This document shows, piece by piece, positions 1 to 6,055 of a stretch of DNA of 8,624 nt. Source of the stretch: an uncultured Eubacteriales bacterium (lineage in GTDB: Bacteria; Bacillota; Clostridia; Oscillospirales; Acutalibacteraceae); NCBI GenBank assembly GCA_948933715.1, contig CAQZPH010000009.1, forward strand, positions 1-8,624, read 5' to 3'. The notes below the pieces were generated by a model. It had not been told where the DNA came from, made no database searches, and saw only the letters and a list, made by a program, of their open reading frames with translations. Every line of letters begins with the position of its first letter. Position 1 is the stretch's first letter. The translations under genes were made by a program, and so were the position numbers.

Positions 1-2
1 CT

Positions 3-173
3 TATGGTCTTACTGACTCTATGGGCCGTATGCATAGTGATGCTCAGTTCGCTGGATCTTCTTCGGTGCCTGCCCACGTTGAAATGATGGGACTTATTGG
101 TATGGGGAATAACCCAATGGTCGGTGCTACTGTTGCTTGTGCTGTTGCTGTTTTTGAATCCATCCATAAATAA
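3..173 (+). CDS. C-terminal 56 residues of an unidentified protein (5' end outside the window)
   Basis: An open frame enters from the left edge and stops at TAA 171-173. The visible end reads as a compact, soluble, glycine- and methionine-rich tail with segments such as MGRMHSDAQFAGSS, VPAHVEMMGLIGMGNNPM and VGATVACAVAVFES. It shows no signal peptide, transmembrane stretch or obvious metal motif. The phrasing resembles, from memory only, the C-terminus of an uncharacterised DUF1177-type protein, but I cannot confirm this and give no function. Its codon use is less AT-biased than the rest of the window, which could indicate a well-expressed gene. A weak hairpin with arms at about 176-182 and 237-243 follows and may end its transcript. 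The next operon starts from its own promoter. Confidence 0.7.
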   Translation, partial: YGLTDSMGRMHSDAQFAGSSSVPAHVEMMGLIGMGNNPMVGATVACAVAVFESIHK

Positions 174-175
174 GT

Positions 176-256
176 AGCACATATTAGACTTTTACATTTA
201 TATTCTGTACCGTATATTGCAGGAACTCTAACGCGCTGTGCTATTTACTTATTTTT
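176..256 (+). terminator. Possible weak terminator after the partial gene
   Basis: TAGCACA at 176-182 can pair with TGTGCTA at 237-243, and a short TAG/CTA pairing sits inside. A T-rich stretch follows. The loop is long (over 50 nt), so this is a weak candidate. I see nothing else between the end of the partial gene and the promoter of the thiamin operon. Confidence 0.25.
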
Positions 257-272
257 ATATCTATATTATAAT
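244..272 (+). promoter_or_regulatory. Probable sigma-A promoter of the thiXYZ operon
   Basis: A perfect -10 box TATAAT lies at 267-272, preceded at exactly 17 nt by TTTACT at 244-249 (4 of 6 match to TTGACA). Transcription would start near 279, right at the 5' strand of the riboswitch P1 helix. That placement supports the assignment. Confidence 0.55.
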
Positions 273-277
273 TATCT

Positions 278-374
278 AAAAAGATTGGGGTGCTGATATT
301 TTTATCGGCTGAGAACAGGTAACTGTAACCCTTAACCTGATTCGGATAATGCCGACGGAGGGAATTTTCTTTTT
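278..374 (+). ncRNA. TPP riboswitch (THI element)
   Basis: The conserved thi-box blocks appear in order: GGGGTGC (287-293), GGCTGAGA, ACCCTTAACCTGAT, GGATAATGCC and GGAGGGAA (ending about 364). The P3 hairpin is CTGAT/ATCGG. A P1 helix can form between AAAAAGA at 278-284 and TCTTTTT at 368-374. TPP riboswitches repress thiamin synthesis and transport genes when thiamin pyrophosphate is abundant. Here the switch precedes a thiamin-precursor ABC transporter. No short terminator or anti-terminator hairpin is obvious directly after the aptamer. The 190-nt stretch between aptamer and first ribosome site is mostly occupied by an inverted-repeat cloverleaf ending in a T-run, so the expression platform is unclear. 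Confidence 0.95.
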
Positions 375-418
375 CGAGTTTTGGGCTTGATTTTTAAAAA
401 AGTCTCAATATTTGTTGC

Positions 419-541
419 AGTGTCATAGATTGCCCGCCGTGCGCGTCGATATTTTAATATCGACGAAAGTCCGCTTTCAAAAAGCGGACCTGTATTTAAT
501 CTTCTTAGATTAAATACACGGCGGGCCAAAACTATGGCACT
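419..541 (+). repeat. Cloverleaf of nested inverted repeats in the riboswitch leader
   Basis: Terminal inverted repeats AGTGTCATAG (419-428) and CTATGGCACT (532-541) differ from perfect by one G-T pair. Inside them, GCCCGCCG (432-439) pairs perfectly with CGGCGGGC (519-526). This closes a junction carrying three perfect hairpins: 444-465 (10-bp arms), 469-489 (9-bp arms, loop CAA) and 491-518 (12-bp arms, loop TCTT). The result is a four-way junction of about 123 nt with almost no unpaired bases. The GC-rich closing stem contrasts with the AT-rich surroundings. A run TTTTTATT starts at 541, so the outer stem could act as an intrinsic terminator for the riboswitch. No target-site duplication is evident and no protein is encoded. 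It may be a MITE-like palindromic element that landed in the leader, or a structured part of the expression platform. Confidence 0.85.
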
Positions 542-581
542 TTTTATTATGACATAAAAGCAAAAGGAGAAACTTAAAACT

Positions 582-1346
582 ATGTATACTAAAATAAAAA
601 GAAAGATTCCTTCATTATTATTTATCCTGATTTTAATAATAATCTGGTCTATAATATCAGCTCTTGATATTATACCTAAATTCATGTTACCGTCTCCAAT
701 ATCTATTTTAAATGCTTTTATTAATAATTTTACTACTTTAACGCAACATTCACTAGTTACTCTTTTTGAAACTATCATTGGTCTTGCTATCAGTATAGTT
801 TTATCATTTACATTTGCAGTTTTAATGGATAGATATAAAATTATAAAACAAACAATATACCCTCTACTCGTAGCAACGCAAACTGTACCCACCATTGCTA
901 TAGCTCCAATACTAATCTTATTTTTGGGATATGGAATTTTACCTAAAATAATTTTAGTTACCTTATGTTGTTTCTTTCCTATAACTATTTCACTTACTGA
1001 AGGTTTTTTTAATGTAGATAAAGATTACCTAAACTTATTAAAGTCAATGAACGCATCGTACCCTCAAACACTTATTCATTTAAAAATCCCATTTACTATT
1101 CCCTACTTCTTTTCTGGATTAAAAGTGTCTGTAACATATGCATTTATAAGTGCTGTAGTTGCCGAATGGCTAGGAGGTGCTTTTGGACTTGGTGTATATA
1201 TGATACGAGTAAAATCTGCATATGCATTTGATAAATTTTTTGCTTCTATATTATTTATCTCTATAATAAGTTTCATCTTTTTAAGGTTTGTGAACTTACT
1301 CCAAAGAAAAGCATTAACTCGAATGCATATAAATAAAAGAGGTTAA
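582..1346 (+). CDS. thiX: ABC transporter permease for thiamin precursor (ThiX type)
   Basis: The 254-residue integral membrane protein belongs to the BPD-transporter permease family (SsuC/TauC-like). Hydrophobic segments lie near residues 10-30, 58-80, 90-115, 118-140, 185-200 and 220-240. Between two of them is the cytoplasmic EAA-type loop, beginning TEGFFNVDKDYL and ending KIPFTIPYF, through which the permease contacts its ATPase. The length is normal for the family. The AAGGAG ribosome site at 564-569 is a slightly long 12 nt from the ATG. The gene is first after a TPP riboswitch and is followed 2 nt later by a THI5-like binding protein, which points to uptake of a thiamin pyrimidine precursor (HMP or formylaminopyrimidine) rather than sulfonates. 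The exact substrate is inferred from context. Confidence 0.88.
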   Translation: MYTKIKRKIPSLLFILILIIIWSIISALDIIPKFMLPSPISILNAFINNFTTLTQHSLVTLFETIIGLAISIVLSFTFAVLMDRYKIIKQTIYPLLVATQTVPTIAIAPILILFLGYGILPKIILVTLCCFFPITISLTEGFFNVDKDYLNLLKSMNASYPQTLIHLKIPFTIPYFFSGLKVSVTYAFISAVVAEWLGGAFGLGVYMIRVKSAYAFDKFFASILFISIISFIFLRFVNLLQRKALTRMHINKRG

Positions 1347-1348
1347 CA

Positions 1349-2335
1349 ATGATAAAAAAACTCAGTTTATTAATCCTTCTTATAAGTTTAGGTTTGCTTT
1401 TTAGTTCATGTCACCTAGCTTCTAAAAAACCTCAAAATCAAGTAACTATTTTACTTGATTGGGTTCCTAATACAAACCATACCGGAATATTTATAGCACA
1501 ATATCTTGGATACTTTAAAGATGAAGGACTCTTTGTTAAAATCGAGCAACCACCACAAGAAAGTTCAACTGCCCTAGTAGCCGCCGGTAAAGTAGAGTTT
1601 GCTGTGGCGTTTCAGGATTTTTTAGCTTCTGCTTTAATATCTGAAAATCCTTTACCGATCAAAACTGTTGCCGCTATTGCTCAACATAACACCTCCGGAA
1701 TCATATGTAAAAAATCATCTAATATAAGCTCACCTTATGATTTACAGTTTAAAAATTATTCCACTTTTGATAACCCGCTTGAGACCGCTATTTTAAAGCA
1801 TTGTGTTGAACACTACAGTGGAAACTTTAATAATGTTAATCTTGTTCCTGCTAAAATAGATAACATCGGTGCTGCCCTTAGAACAAATATCGATGCGGCT
1901 TTTGGTTACTTTGGAATTGAACAGATTATTTTAAACCATTTTAACATAGATTCAAATTTTCTTTTTTTTAAAGATATTGATCCTAATTTAGATTGTTATA
2001 CCCCGATATTAATCTCTAACACAGATTATATAAATAAGAACCCTGACATTGTTAAAAAAGTTTTACGTGCACTTTCCAAAGGTTATACTTTTGCTGCACA
2101 TAATCCTCAAGAATCTGCAAACATATTAGTAAAATGTGTTCCTGAGTTAAATTATGATATAACTATTAAAAGTCAAAAATATATGTCCTTACAATATATT
2201 AACGATGCACCAAAGTGGGGTATCATTGACGAAACACGTTGGAATAATTATTTTGACTGGTTATACCAAAATAATATTATCGATAAACCCATCAAGCATG
2301 GAACATCTTTTACAAATGCCTTTTTAGAAAATTAG
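1349..2335 (+). CDS. thiY: Thiamin-precursor substrate-binding lipoprotein (ThiY/THI5-like)
   Basis: The 328-residue protein has a lipoprotein signal: a lysine start, a leucine-rich core and LFSSC with the lipidated cysteine at residue 21 (phenylalanine at -3 is slightly non-canonical). The mature part is the NMT1/THI5-like periplasmic-binding fold, with the hallmark opening LLDWVPNTNHTG at residues 35-46, then YLGYFKDEGL and the AAGKVEFAVAFQDF region. Members bind HMP or N-formyl-aminopyrimidine, a thiamin degradation product, and pass it to the permease. The cysteine motif of the fungal THI5 enzyme is absent, so this is a transporter component and not an HMP synthase. AAGAGG at 1337-1342 is the ribosome site and overlaps the end of thiX, indicating co-translation. 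The TPP riboswitch upstream should regulate it. Which pyrimidine it binds is an inference. Confidence 0.9.
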   Translation: MIKKLSLLILLISLGLLFSSCHLASKKPQNQVTILLDWVPNTNHTGIFIAQYLGYFKDEGLFVKIEQPPQESSTALVAAGKVEFAVAFQDFLASALISENPLPIKTVAAIAQHNTSGIICKKSSNISSPYDLQFKNYSTFDNPLETAILKHCVEHYSGNFNNVNLVPAKIDNIGAALRTNIDAAFGYFGIEQIILNHFNIDSNFLFFKDIDPNLDCYTPILISNTDYINKNPDIVKKVLRALSKGYTFAAHNPQESANILVKCVPELNYDITIKSQKYMSLQYINDAPKWGIIDETRWNNYFDWLYQNNIIDKPIKHGTSFTNAFLEN

Positions 2336-2452
2336 TTCATCCAAATTAAACATGAAAGCATTGCAATCTTATATTTCTAAACTCTGTCTTGTGTATCTTT
2401 TTTCACGCTTATTAAAAAGCAATATTAACAGAATTATTGGAGACAAAATAAA

Positions 2453-3190
2453 ATGAATAAACTTACGATAAAAGAAGTATCAAAAAGTTATGATTGTAAA
2501 AATGTATTAAAAGATATTTCATTTACAGTAAATGAATATGAAACTGTTGCTATATTAGGTCCAAACGGATGCGGTAAAACTACACTATTTAACATAATTG
2601 CTGGGTTAGATTCCCCTGACTCTGGAACAATTTTAATTGATGACATTAATATAACAAATACTCAAGGTAACGTTAGTTACATGCCGCAAAATGATCTCTT
2701 ACTGCCGTATAAAACTATAATTCAAAATGTATCACTACCTTTAATTTTAAACGGTACTTCAAAAAGAGATGCTTACAGTGCAGTAAAAAAATATTTTAAT
2801 ATATTTTTAGAGAGGGGTACAGAGAATAAGTACCCCCATGAACTTTCAGGGGGAATGAAACAACGTGCTGCATTTCTTAGAACGTATATGTATTCAAAAG
2901 ATATCTTAATTTTAGATGAACCGTTTAGTGCGCTTGATCAAATAACTAAAAATACGATGTATTCTTGGTTTCTTGATATTATAAATACTTTTAAGAAAAC
3001 TACAGTTTTTATCACCCATAATATAGAGGAAGCTATATTATTAGCTGATACCATATATATTTTCTCTTCTAAAACTCATGGTATTATAAATAATATAAAT
3101 ACTCCTAAAGATAAAAAAAGGGACTTTTTATTCTCTTTAGAATTTATAAATTATAAAAAGGAAATCACGGATATGCTTGGCTTATCGTGA
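2453..3190 (+). CDS. thiZ: ABC transporter ATPase for thiamin precursor (ThiZ type)
   Basis: This 245-residue ATP-binding subunit has all the expected motifs: Walker A GPNGCGKTT at 36-44, Q-loop MPQ at 77-79, signature LSGGMKQR at 131-138, Walker B ILILDE at 151-156 with the D-loop SALD just after, and H-loop histidine 189 in ITHNIEEA. It belongs to the SsuB/TauB/ThiZ branch and would power import through the preceding permease. GGAG at 2439-2442 lies 10 nt before the ATG. It is separated from thiY by 117 bp, unusually wide for such an operon. No promoter or terminator is clear in that gap, so it is probably still co-transcribed under the riboswitch. No terminator is visible between its stop and the tRNA promoter at 3200. 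Confidence 0.92.
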   Translation: MNKLTIKEVSKSYDCKNVLKDISFTVNEYETVAILGPNGCGKTTLFNIIAGLDSPDSGTILIDDINITNTQGNVSYMPQNDLLLPYKTIIQNVSLPLILNGTSKRDAYSAVKKYFNIFLERGTENKYPHELSGGMKQRAAFLRTYMYSKDILILDEPFSALDQITKNTMYSWFLDIINTFKKTTVFITHNIEEAILLADTIYIFSSKTHGIINNINTPKDKKRDFLFSLEFINYKKEITDMLGLS

Positions 3191-3199
3191 ATTTTTATA

Positions 3200-3228
3200 T
3201 TGACAAAGAGCCAAGAAGATGTTATTAT
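3200..3228 (+). promoter_or_regulatory. Promoter of the tRNA-Trp/tRNA-Thr unit
   Basis: A perfect -35 TTGACA (3200-3205), 17-nt spacer and TATTAT -10 (3223-3228) sit about 26 nt before the mature tRNA-Trp. Such a strong promoter is typical for tRNA genes. It begins only 9 nt after the thiZ stop codon. Confidence 0.85.
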
Positions 3229-3253
3229 AGTAGACACTCTAAGTCATTAATAA

Positions 3254-3329
3254 AGGGGTATAGCTCAGATGGTAGAGCAGTGGTCTCCAAAACCACGTGT
3301 CGAGGGTTCAAGTCCTTCTGCCCCTGCCA
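3254..3329 (+). tRNA. tRNA-Trp (anticodon CCA)
   Basis: A complete cloverleaf is visible. The acceptor stem is AGGGGTA/TGCCCCT, the D arm GCTC/GAGC, the anticodon stem GTGGT/ACCAC with loop CTCCAAA (anticodon CCA at 3287-3289), and the T arm GAGGG/CCTTC with loop TTCAAGT. The discriminator base is G, as expected for tryptophan tRNA, and the 3' CCA is encoded. Confidence 0.97.
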
Positions 3330-3463
3330 ACATGTTCTAGAGATATTAACTATTTAAAACATTTTTATAAGTCGATCTGTTTATTGTATCAATTTAGGAA
3401 ATCACACTTTTTAAAATATTATCTTTAGAAAAGTAATAAAACAATTTTCTTTAAATATTATCA

Positions 3464-3539
3464 GCTGATATAGCTCAGTAGGCAGAGCACATCCTTGGTA
3501 AGGATGAGGTCAGCGGTTCGAATCCGCTTATCAGCTCCA
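3464..3539 (+). tRNA. tRNA-Thr (anticodon GGT)
   Basis: A complete cloverleaf is visible. The acceptor stem is GCTGATA/TATCAGC, the D arm GCTC/GAGC, the anticodon stem CATCC/GGATG with loop TTGGTAA (anticodon GGT at 3497-3499), and the T arm AGCGG/CCGCT with loop TTCGAAT. The discriminator is T and CCA is encoded. The 134-nt spacer from tRNA-Trp has no convincing promoter or terminator, so the two are probably processed from one transcript. Confidence 0.97.
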
Positions 3540-3553
3540 CACTTTAAATATTG

Positions 3554-3590
3554 ATCCTACTAAAATTTATTTTAGTAGGATTTTTTATTA
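3554..3590 (+). terminator. Intrinsic terminator of the tRNA unit
   Basis: A 12-bp perfect stem, ATCCTACTAAAA with TTTTAGTAGGAT, with a 4-nt loop, is followed by a run of T. It closes the tRNA transcript before the first cassette of the downstream array. Confidence 0.92.
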
Positions 3591-3625
3591 TATTGCTTCT
3601 TATTTAAACAATATTACCTTGCCCG

Positions 3626-3665
3626 TTGACACCTTATACAAAATATGGTATGATAATTTGTATAA
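3626..3665 (+). promoter_or_regulatory. Promoter and dyad operator of cassette 1
   Basis: TTGACA (3626-3631), a 17-nt spacer and TATGAT (3649-3654). A 9-bp inverted repeat, TTATACAAA (3634-3642) and TTTGTATAA (3657-3665), embraces the -10 box with a 14-bp centre. Its left arm lies in the spacer, upstream of the start site, so it is more likely a protein-binding dyad than an RNA hairpin. Confidence 0.85.
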
Positions 3666-3687
3666 TATTAAAAAAAGAGGTATTTTT

Positions 3688-4311
3688 ATGAAAATTAAAA
3701 GCTTAAAAAAGGTAATTGCGTCGCTTATATGCGCGGCACTCGTGTTTATATCTGCACCGCAAATGAGCGCATTTGCATCAAATTATGATGATCTTGACGA
3801 TATTGACATTCTTGGTGGAAGTTATGGTGAGTTGATAGATCAAGATTATGATCATTGGGATTACGAATGCCATCACTTAATTTCCAAGGGAGCACTTAAG
3901 GAATGGGGAGAATATATTGAGGAAAAATACGGGGAAAATGATTTAACTGATCTTTTGTTAAATGATGAGGATCAAAGTTGGGGACCATCTATTATTATGG
4001 AAAAGGCGGACCATGAAAAAACACTTAGTTACTATAATCCTCAAACTAGACCCAAGTGGCAAAATGATAAAGCAAGCAAATACATTAGAAATCAAGCAGA
4101 CAGAATTATAAAATATGGAGATATAATTGGAGTTATTAGGGACGAAACTAATTTTATAAGAAAAAATTTCGGTCATAAATATGAGCGTGCTTTAAGAGAG
4201 GTATGGGATTATATAAAAAGTTTACAATTTAGACATCCTGATAATGCAACTCTTACTATGCTTAATCCAGATAATTTCGATGAAGTCTTTGAATTCACTT
4301 TCGGTGTATAA
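3688..4311 (+). CDS. Secreted HNH/endonuclease VII-like nuclease-toxin-domain protein, copy 1
   Basis: The 207-residue product starts with a Sec signal peptide: the KIKSLKK basic start, a hydrophobic core at about 9-22, and a probable cut after AFA at residue 30. The mature part has YECHHLISKGALKEW (CHH at 61-63), WGPSIIMEKADHE (histidine at 109), then a helical C-terminal half with FGHKYERA at 161-168. Spacing and order resemble, from memory, toxin nuclease domains with CHH, PSIxM, DHxxTxS and FGxKYD. The CHH and DHE histidines would be metal-binding and catalytic. The start at 3688 has AGAGGT 6 nt upstream; an earlier in-frame ATG at 3619 lies before the -35 box and would not be transcribed. 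The gene is monocistronic and has no neighbouring immunity gene. Export is well supported; nuclease activity is an inference. This copy keeps all presumed active-site histidines. Confidence 0.85.
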   Translation: MKIKSLKKVIASLICAALVFISAPQMSAFASNYDDLDDIDILGGSYGELIDQDYDHWDYECHHLISKGALKEWGEYIEEKYGENDLTDLLLNDEDQSWGPSIIMEKADHEKTLSYYNPQTRPKWQNDKASKYIRNQADRIIKYGDIIGVIRDETNFIRKNFGHKYERALREVWDYIKSLQFRHPDNATLTMLNPDNFDEVFEFTFGV

Positions 4312-4359
4312 AAAATTATTATTCAATCCTATTTAAATTTTTGAATTCCTTTAATATAT

Positions 4360-4400
4360 AGCTCTGCCTAAAATAAGTTTTTAGGTAGAGCTTTGTTTTT
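4360..4400 (+). terminator. Terminator of cassette 1
   Basis: AGCTCTGCCTAAAA pairs with TTTTAGGTAGAGCT (one G-T pair), followed by TTGTTTTT. The same hairpin, with small changes, ends copies 2, 3 and 4. Confidence 0.9.
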
Positions 4401-4424
4401 AGTTTTTACCCTATAATCAACCTC

Positions 4425-4466
4425 TTGATTCGGTATCCCAAACATGGTAATATATTTTGGATAATA
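4425..4466 (+). promoter_or_regulatory. Promoter and variant dyad of cassette 2
   Basis: TTGATT (4425-4430), a 17-nt spacer and TAATAT (4448-4453), weaker than in the other cassettes. The dyad around the -10 has changed in sequence but keeps most pairing: TATCCCAAA left and TTTTGGATA right. An A-to-C change on the left is matched by T-to-G on the right, and one position is mismatched. Confidence 0.65.
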
Positions 4467-4486
4467 TTTTAAAAAGAGGTATTTTT

Positions 4487-5101
4487 ATGAAAATTAAAAG
4501 CTTAAAAAAGGTAATTGCGTCGCTTATATGCGCGGCACTCGTGTTTATATCTGCACCACAAATGAGCGCATCTGCAGCACTTAAGGATATTCAACGTCTG
4601 GGTGGACGCTATGATGAGTTGGTAAGGCAAAACTATGATCATAATGCTTATCAATGCCATCACTTAATTGCCAAAGAGGCTCTTAATCAGTGGGGAGATG
4701 ATATTTATGAAAATGGTGGAATAAACCAGTTTAATGAGTTTTTAGTAGGTGATGAGAAGCAAAACTGGGGTCCATCTATTATTATGGAAAAAGCCGACCA
4801 TGAACAAACACTTAGTTACTATAATTCTGAAACTAGAACCCGGTTGCAAAATAGTCAAGCAAGCAAATATATTAGCAAACAAGCATATAGGATCATAAAC
4901 TATGGAAATATTAAGAGTGTGCTTAGGTATGAAATTGATTTTATCAAAAGAACCTTCCCAGGTAAATATGATGTAGGTATAAGTCAGGTATGGGCTTATA
5001 TAGAAAGTCTACAATTTAGTCAAATAAAAAATCGCACAACTCTTACTATGCGTAATCCCTATAATCTTAGATGGTTCTTTAACTACCAATTTAAGAGGTA
5101 A
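4487..5101 (+). CDS. Secreted HNH/endonuclease VII-like nuclease-toxin-domain protein, copy 2
   Basis: This is a 204-residue paralogue of copy 1. The signal peptide is almost identical to copy 1 at the DNA level (one change in the first 75 coding bases), with a predicted cut after ASA at 30. The mature part keeps CHH at 57-59, PSIIMEKADHE with histidine 105, and TLSYYN. The C-terminal motif reads FPGKYD instead of FGHKYD, and the end is FFNYQFKR. Only one cysteine, that of CHH, remains after export. An AGAGGT ribosome site precedes the ATG by 6 nt; a possible TTG start at 4457 lies only 4 nt after the -10 box and is rejected. All presumed catalytic histidines are kept. Function is inferred from domain resemblance only. 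Confidence 0.85.
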   Translation: MKIKSLKKVIASLICAALVFISAPQMSASAALKDIQRLGGRYDELVRQNYDHNAYQCHHLIAKEALNQWGDDIYENGGINQFNEFLVGDEKQNWGPSIIMEKADHEQTLSYYNSETRTRLQNSQASKYISKQAYRIINYGNIKSVLRYEIDFIKRTFPGKYDVGISQVWAYIESLQFSQIKNRTTLTMRNPYNLRWFFNYQFKR

Positions 5102-5149
5102 AATTATTATTCAATCTTGTTTAAATTTTTGAGTTATCTTTTAATATAT

Positions 5150-5190
5150 AGCTCTACCTAAAAATAAGTTTTAGGTAGAGCTTTGTTTTC
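5150..5190 (+). terminator. Terminator of cassette 2
   Basis: AGCTCTACCTAAAA pairs perfectly with TTTTAGGTAGAGCT and is followed by TTGTTTT. It belongs to the hairpin family shared by cassettes 1-4. Confidence 0.92.
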
Positions 5191-5211
5191 AAACCACTAT
5201 TAACAATCCCC

Positions 5212-5251
5212 TTGACATATTATACAAAATCTGGTATAATAATTTGTATAA
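5212..5251 (+). promoter_or_regulatory. Promoter and dyad operator of cassette 3
   Basis: Full consensus: TTGACA (5212-5217), 17-nt spacer, TATAAT (5235-5240). The TTATACAAA/TTTGTATAA dyad around the -10 is intact. The 61 bp from 5190 to 5250 match those before cassette 4 (5971-6032) except for one extra C there. Confidence 0.9.
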
Positions 5252-5273
5252 TATTGAGAAAAGAGGAATTTTT

Positions 5274-5888
5274 ATGAAAATGAAAAACTTAAAAAAGGTA
5301 ATTGCGTCTTTTATGTGTGCCGCGCTCGTGTTTGTGTCTGCACCACAAATAAGCGCCTCTGCAGATTCAAATCAAATGCCCAGTTGTTGTGGAGGAAGTT
5401 TTTATTCTTTATCAAGTCAAGATTATGACCATGACACTTACGAATGCCATAGTTTAATTTCTAAAGATGCTCTTAATACATGGGCAAACTATATTGCTCA
5501 AAATCGTCGCGTAAGTGAATCTAGTGAATTCTTAATATGTGATACAAATCAAGGTTGGTGCCCATCTATTATTATGGAAAAAGCTGATCACGAAAAAACA
5601 CTTGGTTATTATAACCCTGAAATGGGACTTCCTCCCGAAAAATCTCGATCGAGCATATATAGCCGTGAACAAGCAGAGCAAATTATTAACTATGGAAATA
5701 TAATTTGGGTTCTCAAATATGAAATCAACTTTATAAAAAGGACTTTCGGCAATAAGTATGACCGTGCTATAAGTCAGGTATGGGAATATATAAAAAGTTT
5801 AGACTTCACACACGTAGACCATAAAATCCTTATGATGAGTAACCCATGTAACCGGAGGGGGTTCTTTAGTTACCAGTTTAGGGAATAA
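5274..5888 (+). CDS. Secreted nuclease-toxin-domain-like protein, copy 3, altered CHS motif
   Basis: The 204-residue paralogue has a signal peptide ending in SASA at residue 30. The usual CHH is CHS at 58-60, so the second histidine, which should be the general base if the HNH comparison holds, is replaced by serine. DHE with histidine 106 is kept. The segment after TLGYYNPE is rewritten: MGLPPEKSRSSIYS replaces the TRTxLQNxxASKYI pattern. The mature chain has six cysteines (SCC near 38-39, CHS, ICD, WCP, PCN), against one in copies 1, 2 and 5. That fits disulfide-stabilised extracellular folding. The end FFSYQFRE resembles copy 2. The ribosome site is AGAGGA, 6 nt before the ATG. Catalysis may be lost or altered. 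Confidence 0.83.
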   Translation: MKMKNLKKVIASFMCAALVFVSAPQISASADSNQMPSCCGGSFYSLSSQDYDHDTYECHSLISKDALNTWANYIAQNRRVSESSEFLICDTNQGWCPSIIMEKADHEKTLGYYNPEMGLPPEKSRSSIYSREQAEQIINYGNIIWVLKYEINFIKRTFGNKYDRAISQVWEYIKSLDFTHVDHKILMMSNPCNRRGFFSYQFRE

Positions 5889-5929
5889 AATTATTATTCG
5901 ATCTTTTTTTGAGTTATCTTTTAATATAT

Positions 5930-5970
5930 ATCTCTACCTAAAAAATAAGTTTTAGGTGGAGTTTTGTTTT
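5930..5970 (+). terminator. Terminator of cassette 3
   Basis: CTCTACCTAAAA pairs with TTTTAGGTGGAG (one G-T pair), followed by TTTTGTTTT. It is a slightly decayed copy of the shared hairpin. Confidence 0.87.
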
Positions 5971-5993
5971 CAAACCACTATTAACAATCCCCC

Positions 5994-6033
5994 TTGACAT
6001 ATTATACAAAATCTGGTATAATAATTTGTATAC
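5994..6033 (+). promoter_or_regulatory. Promoter and dyad operator of cassette 4
   Basis: TTGACA (5994-5999), 17-nt spacer, TATAAT (6017-6022), with the TATACAAA/TTTGTATA dyad. It is practically the same sequence as the cassette 3 promoter, which indicates recent duplication or gene conversion of this part. Confidence 0.9.
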
Positions 6034-6055
6034 TATTGAAAAAAGAGGTATTTTT

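Noticed and set aside
332..895. Minus-strand open frame across the riboswitch, cloverleaf and start of thiX
   Set aside because: It is antisense to a clear riboswitch and permease gene, has no ribosome site and encodes no recognisable protein.
3464..3625. tRNA-Thr 3' end as an integration site for the downstream array
   Set aside because: I see no repeat of the tRNA 3' end elsewhere in the window and no integrase. The array is better explained by local tandem duplication.
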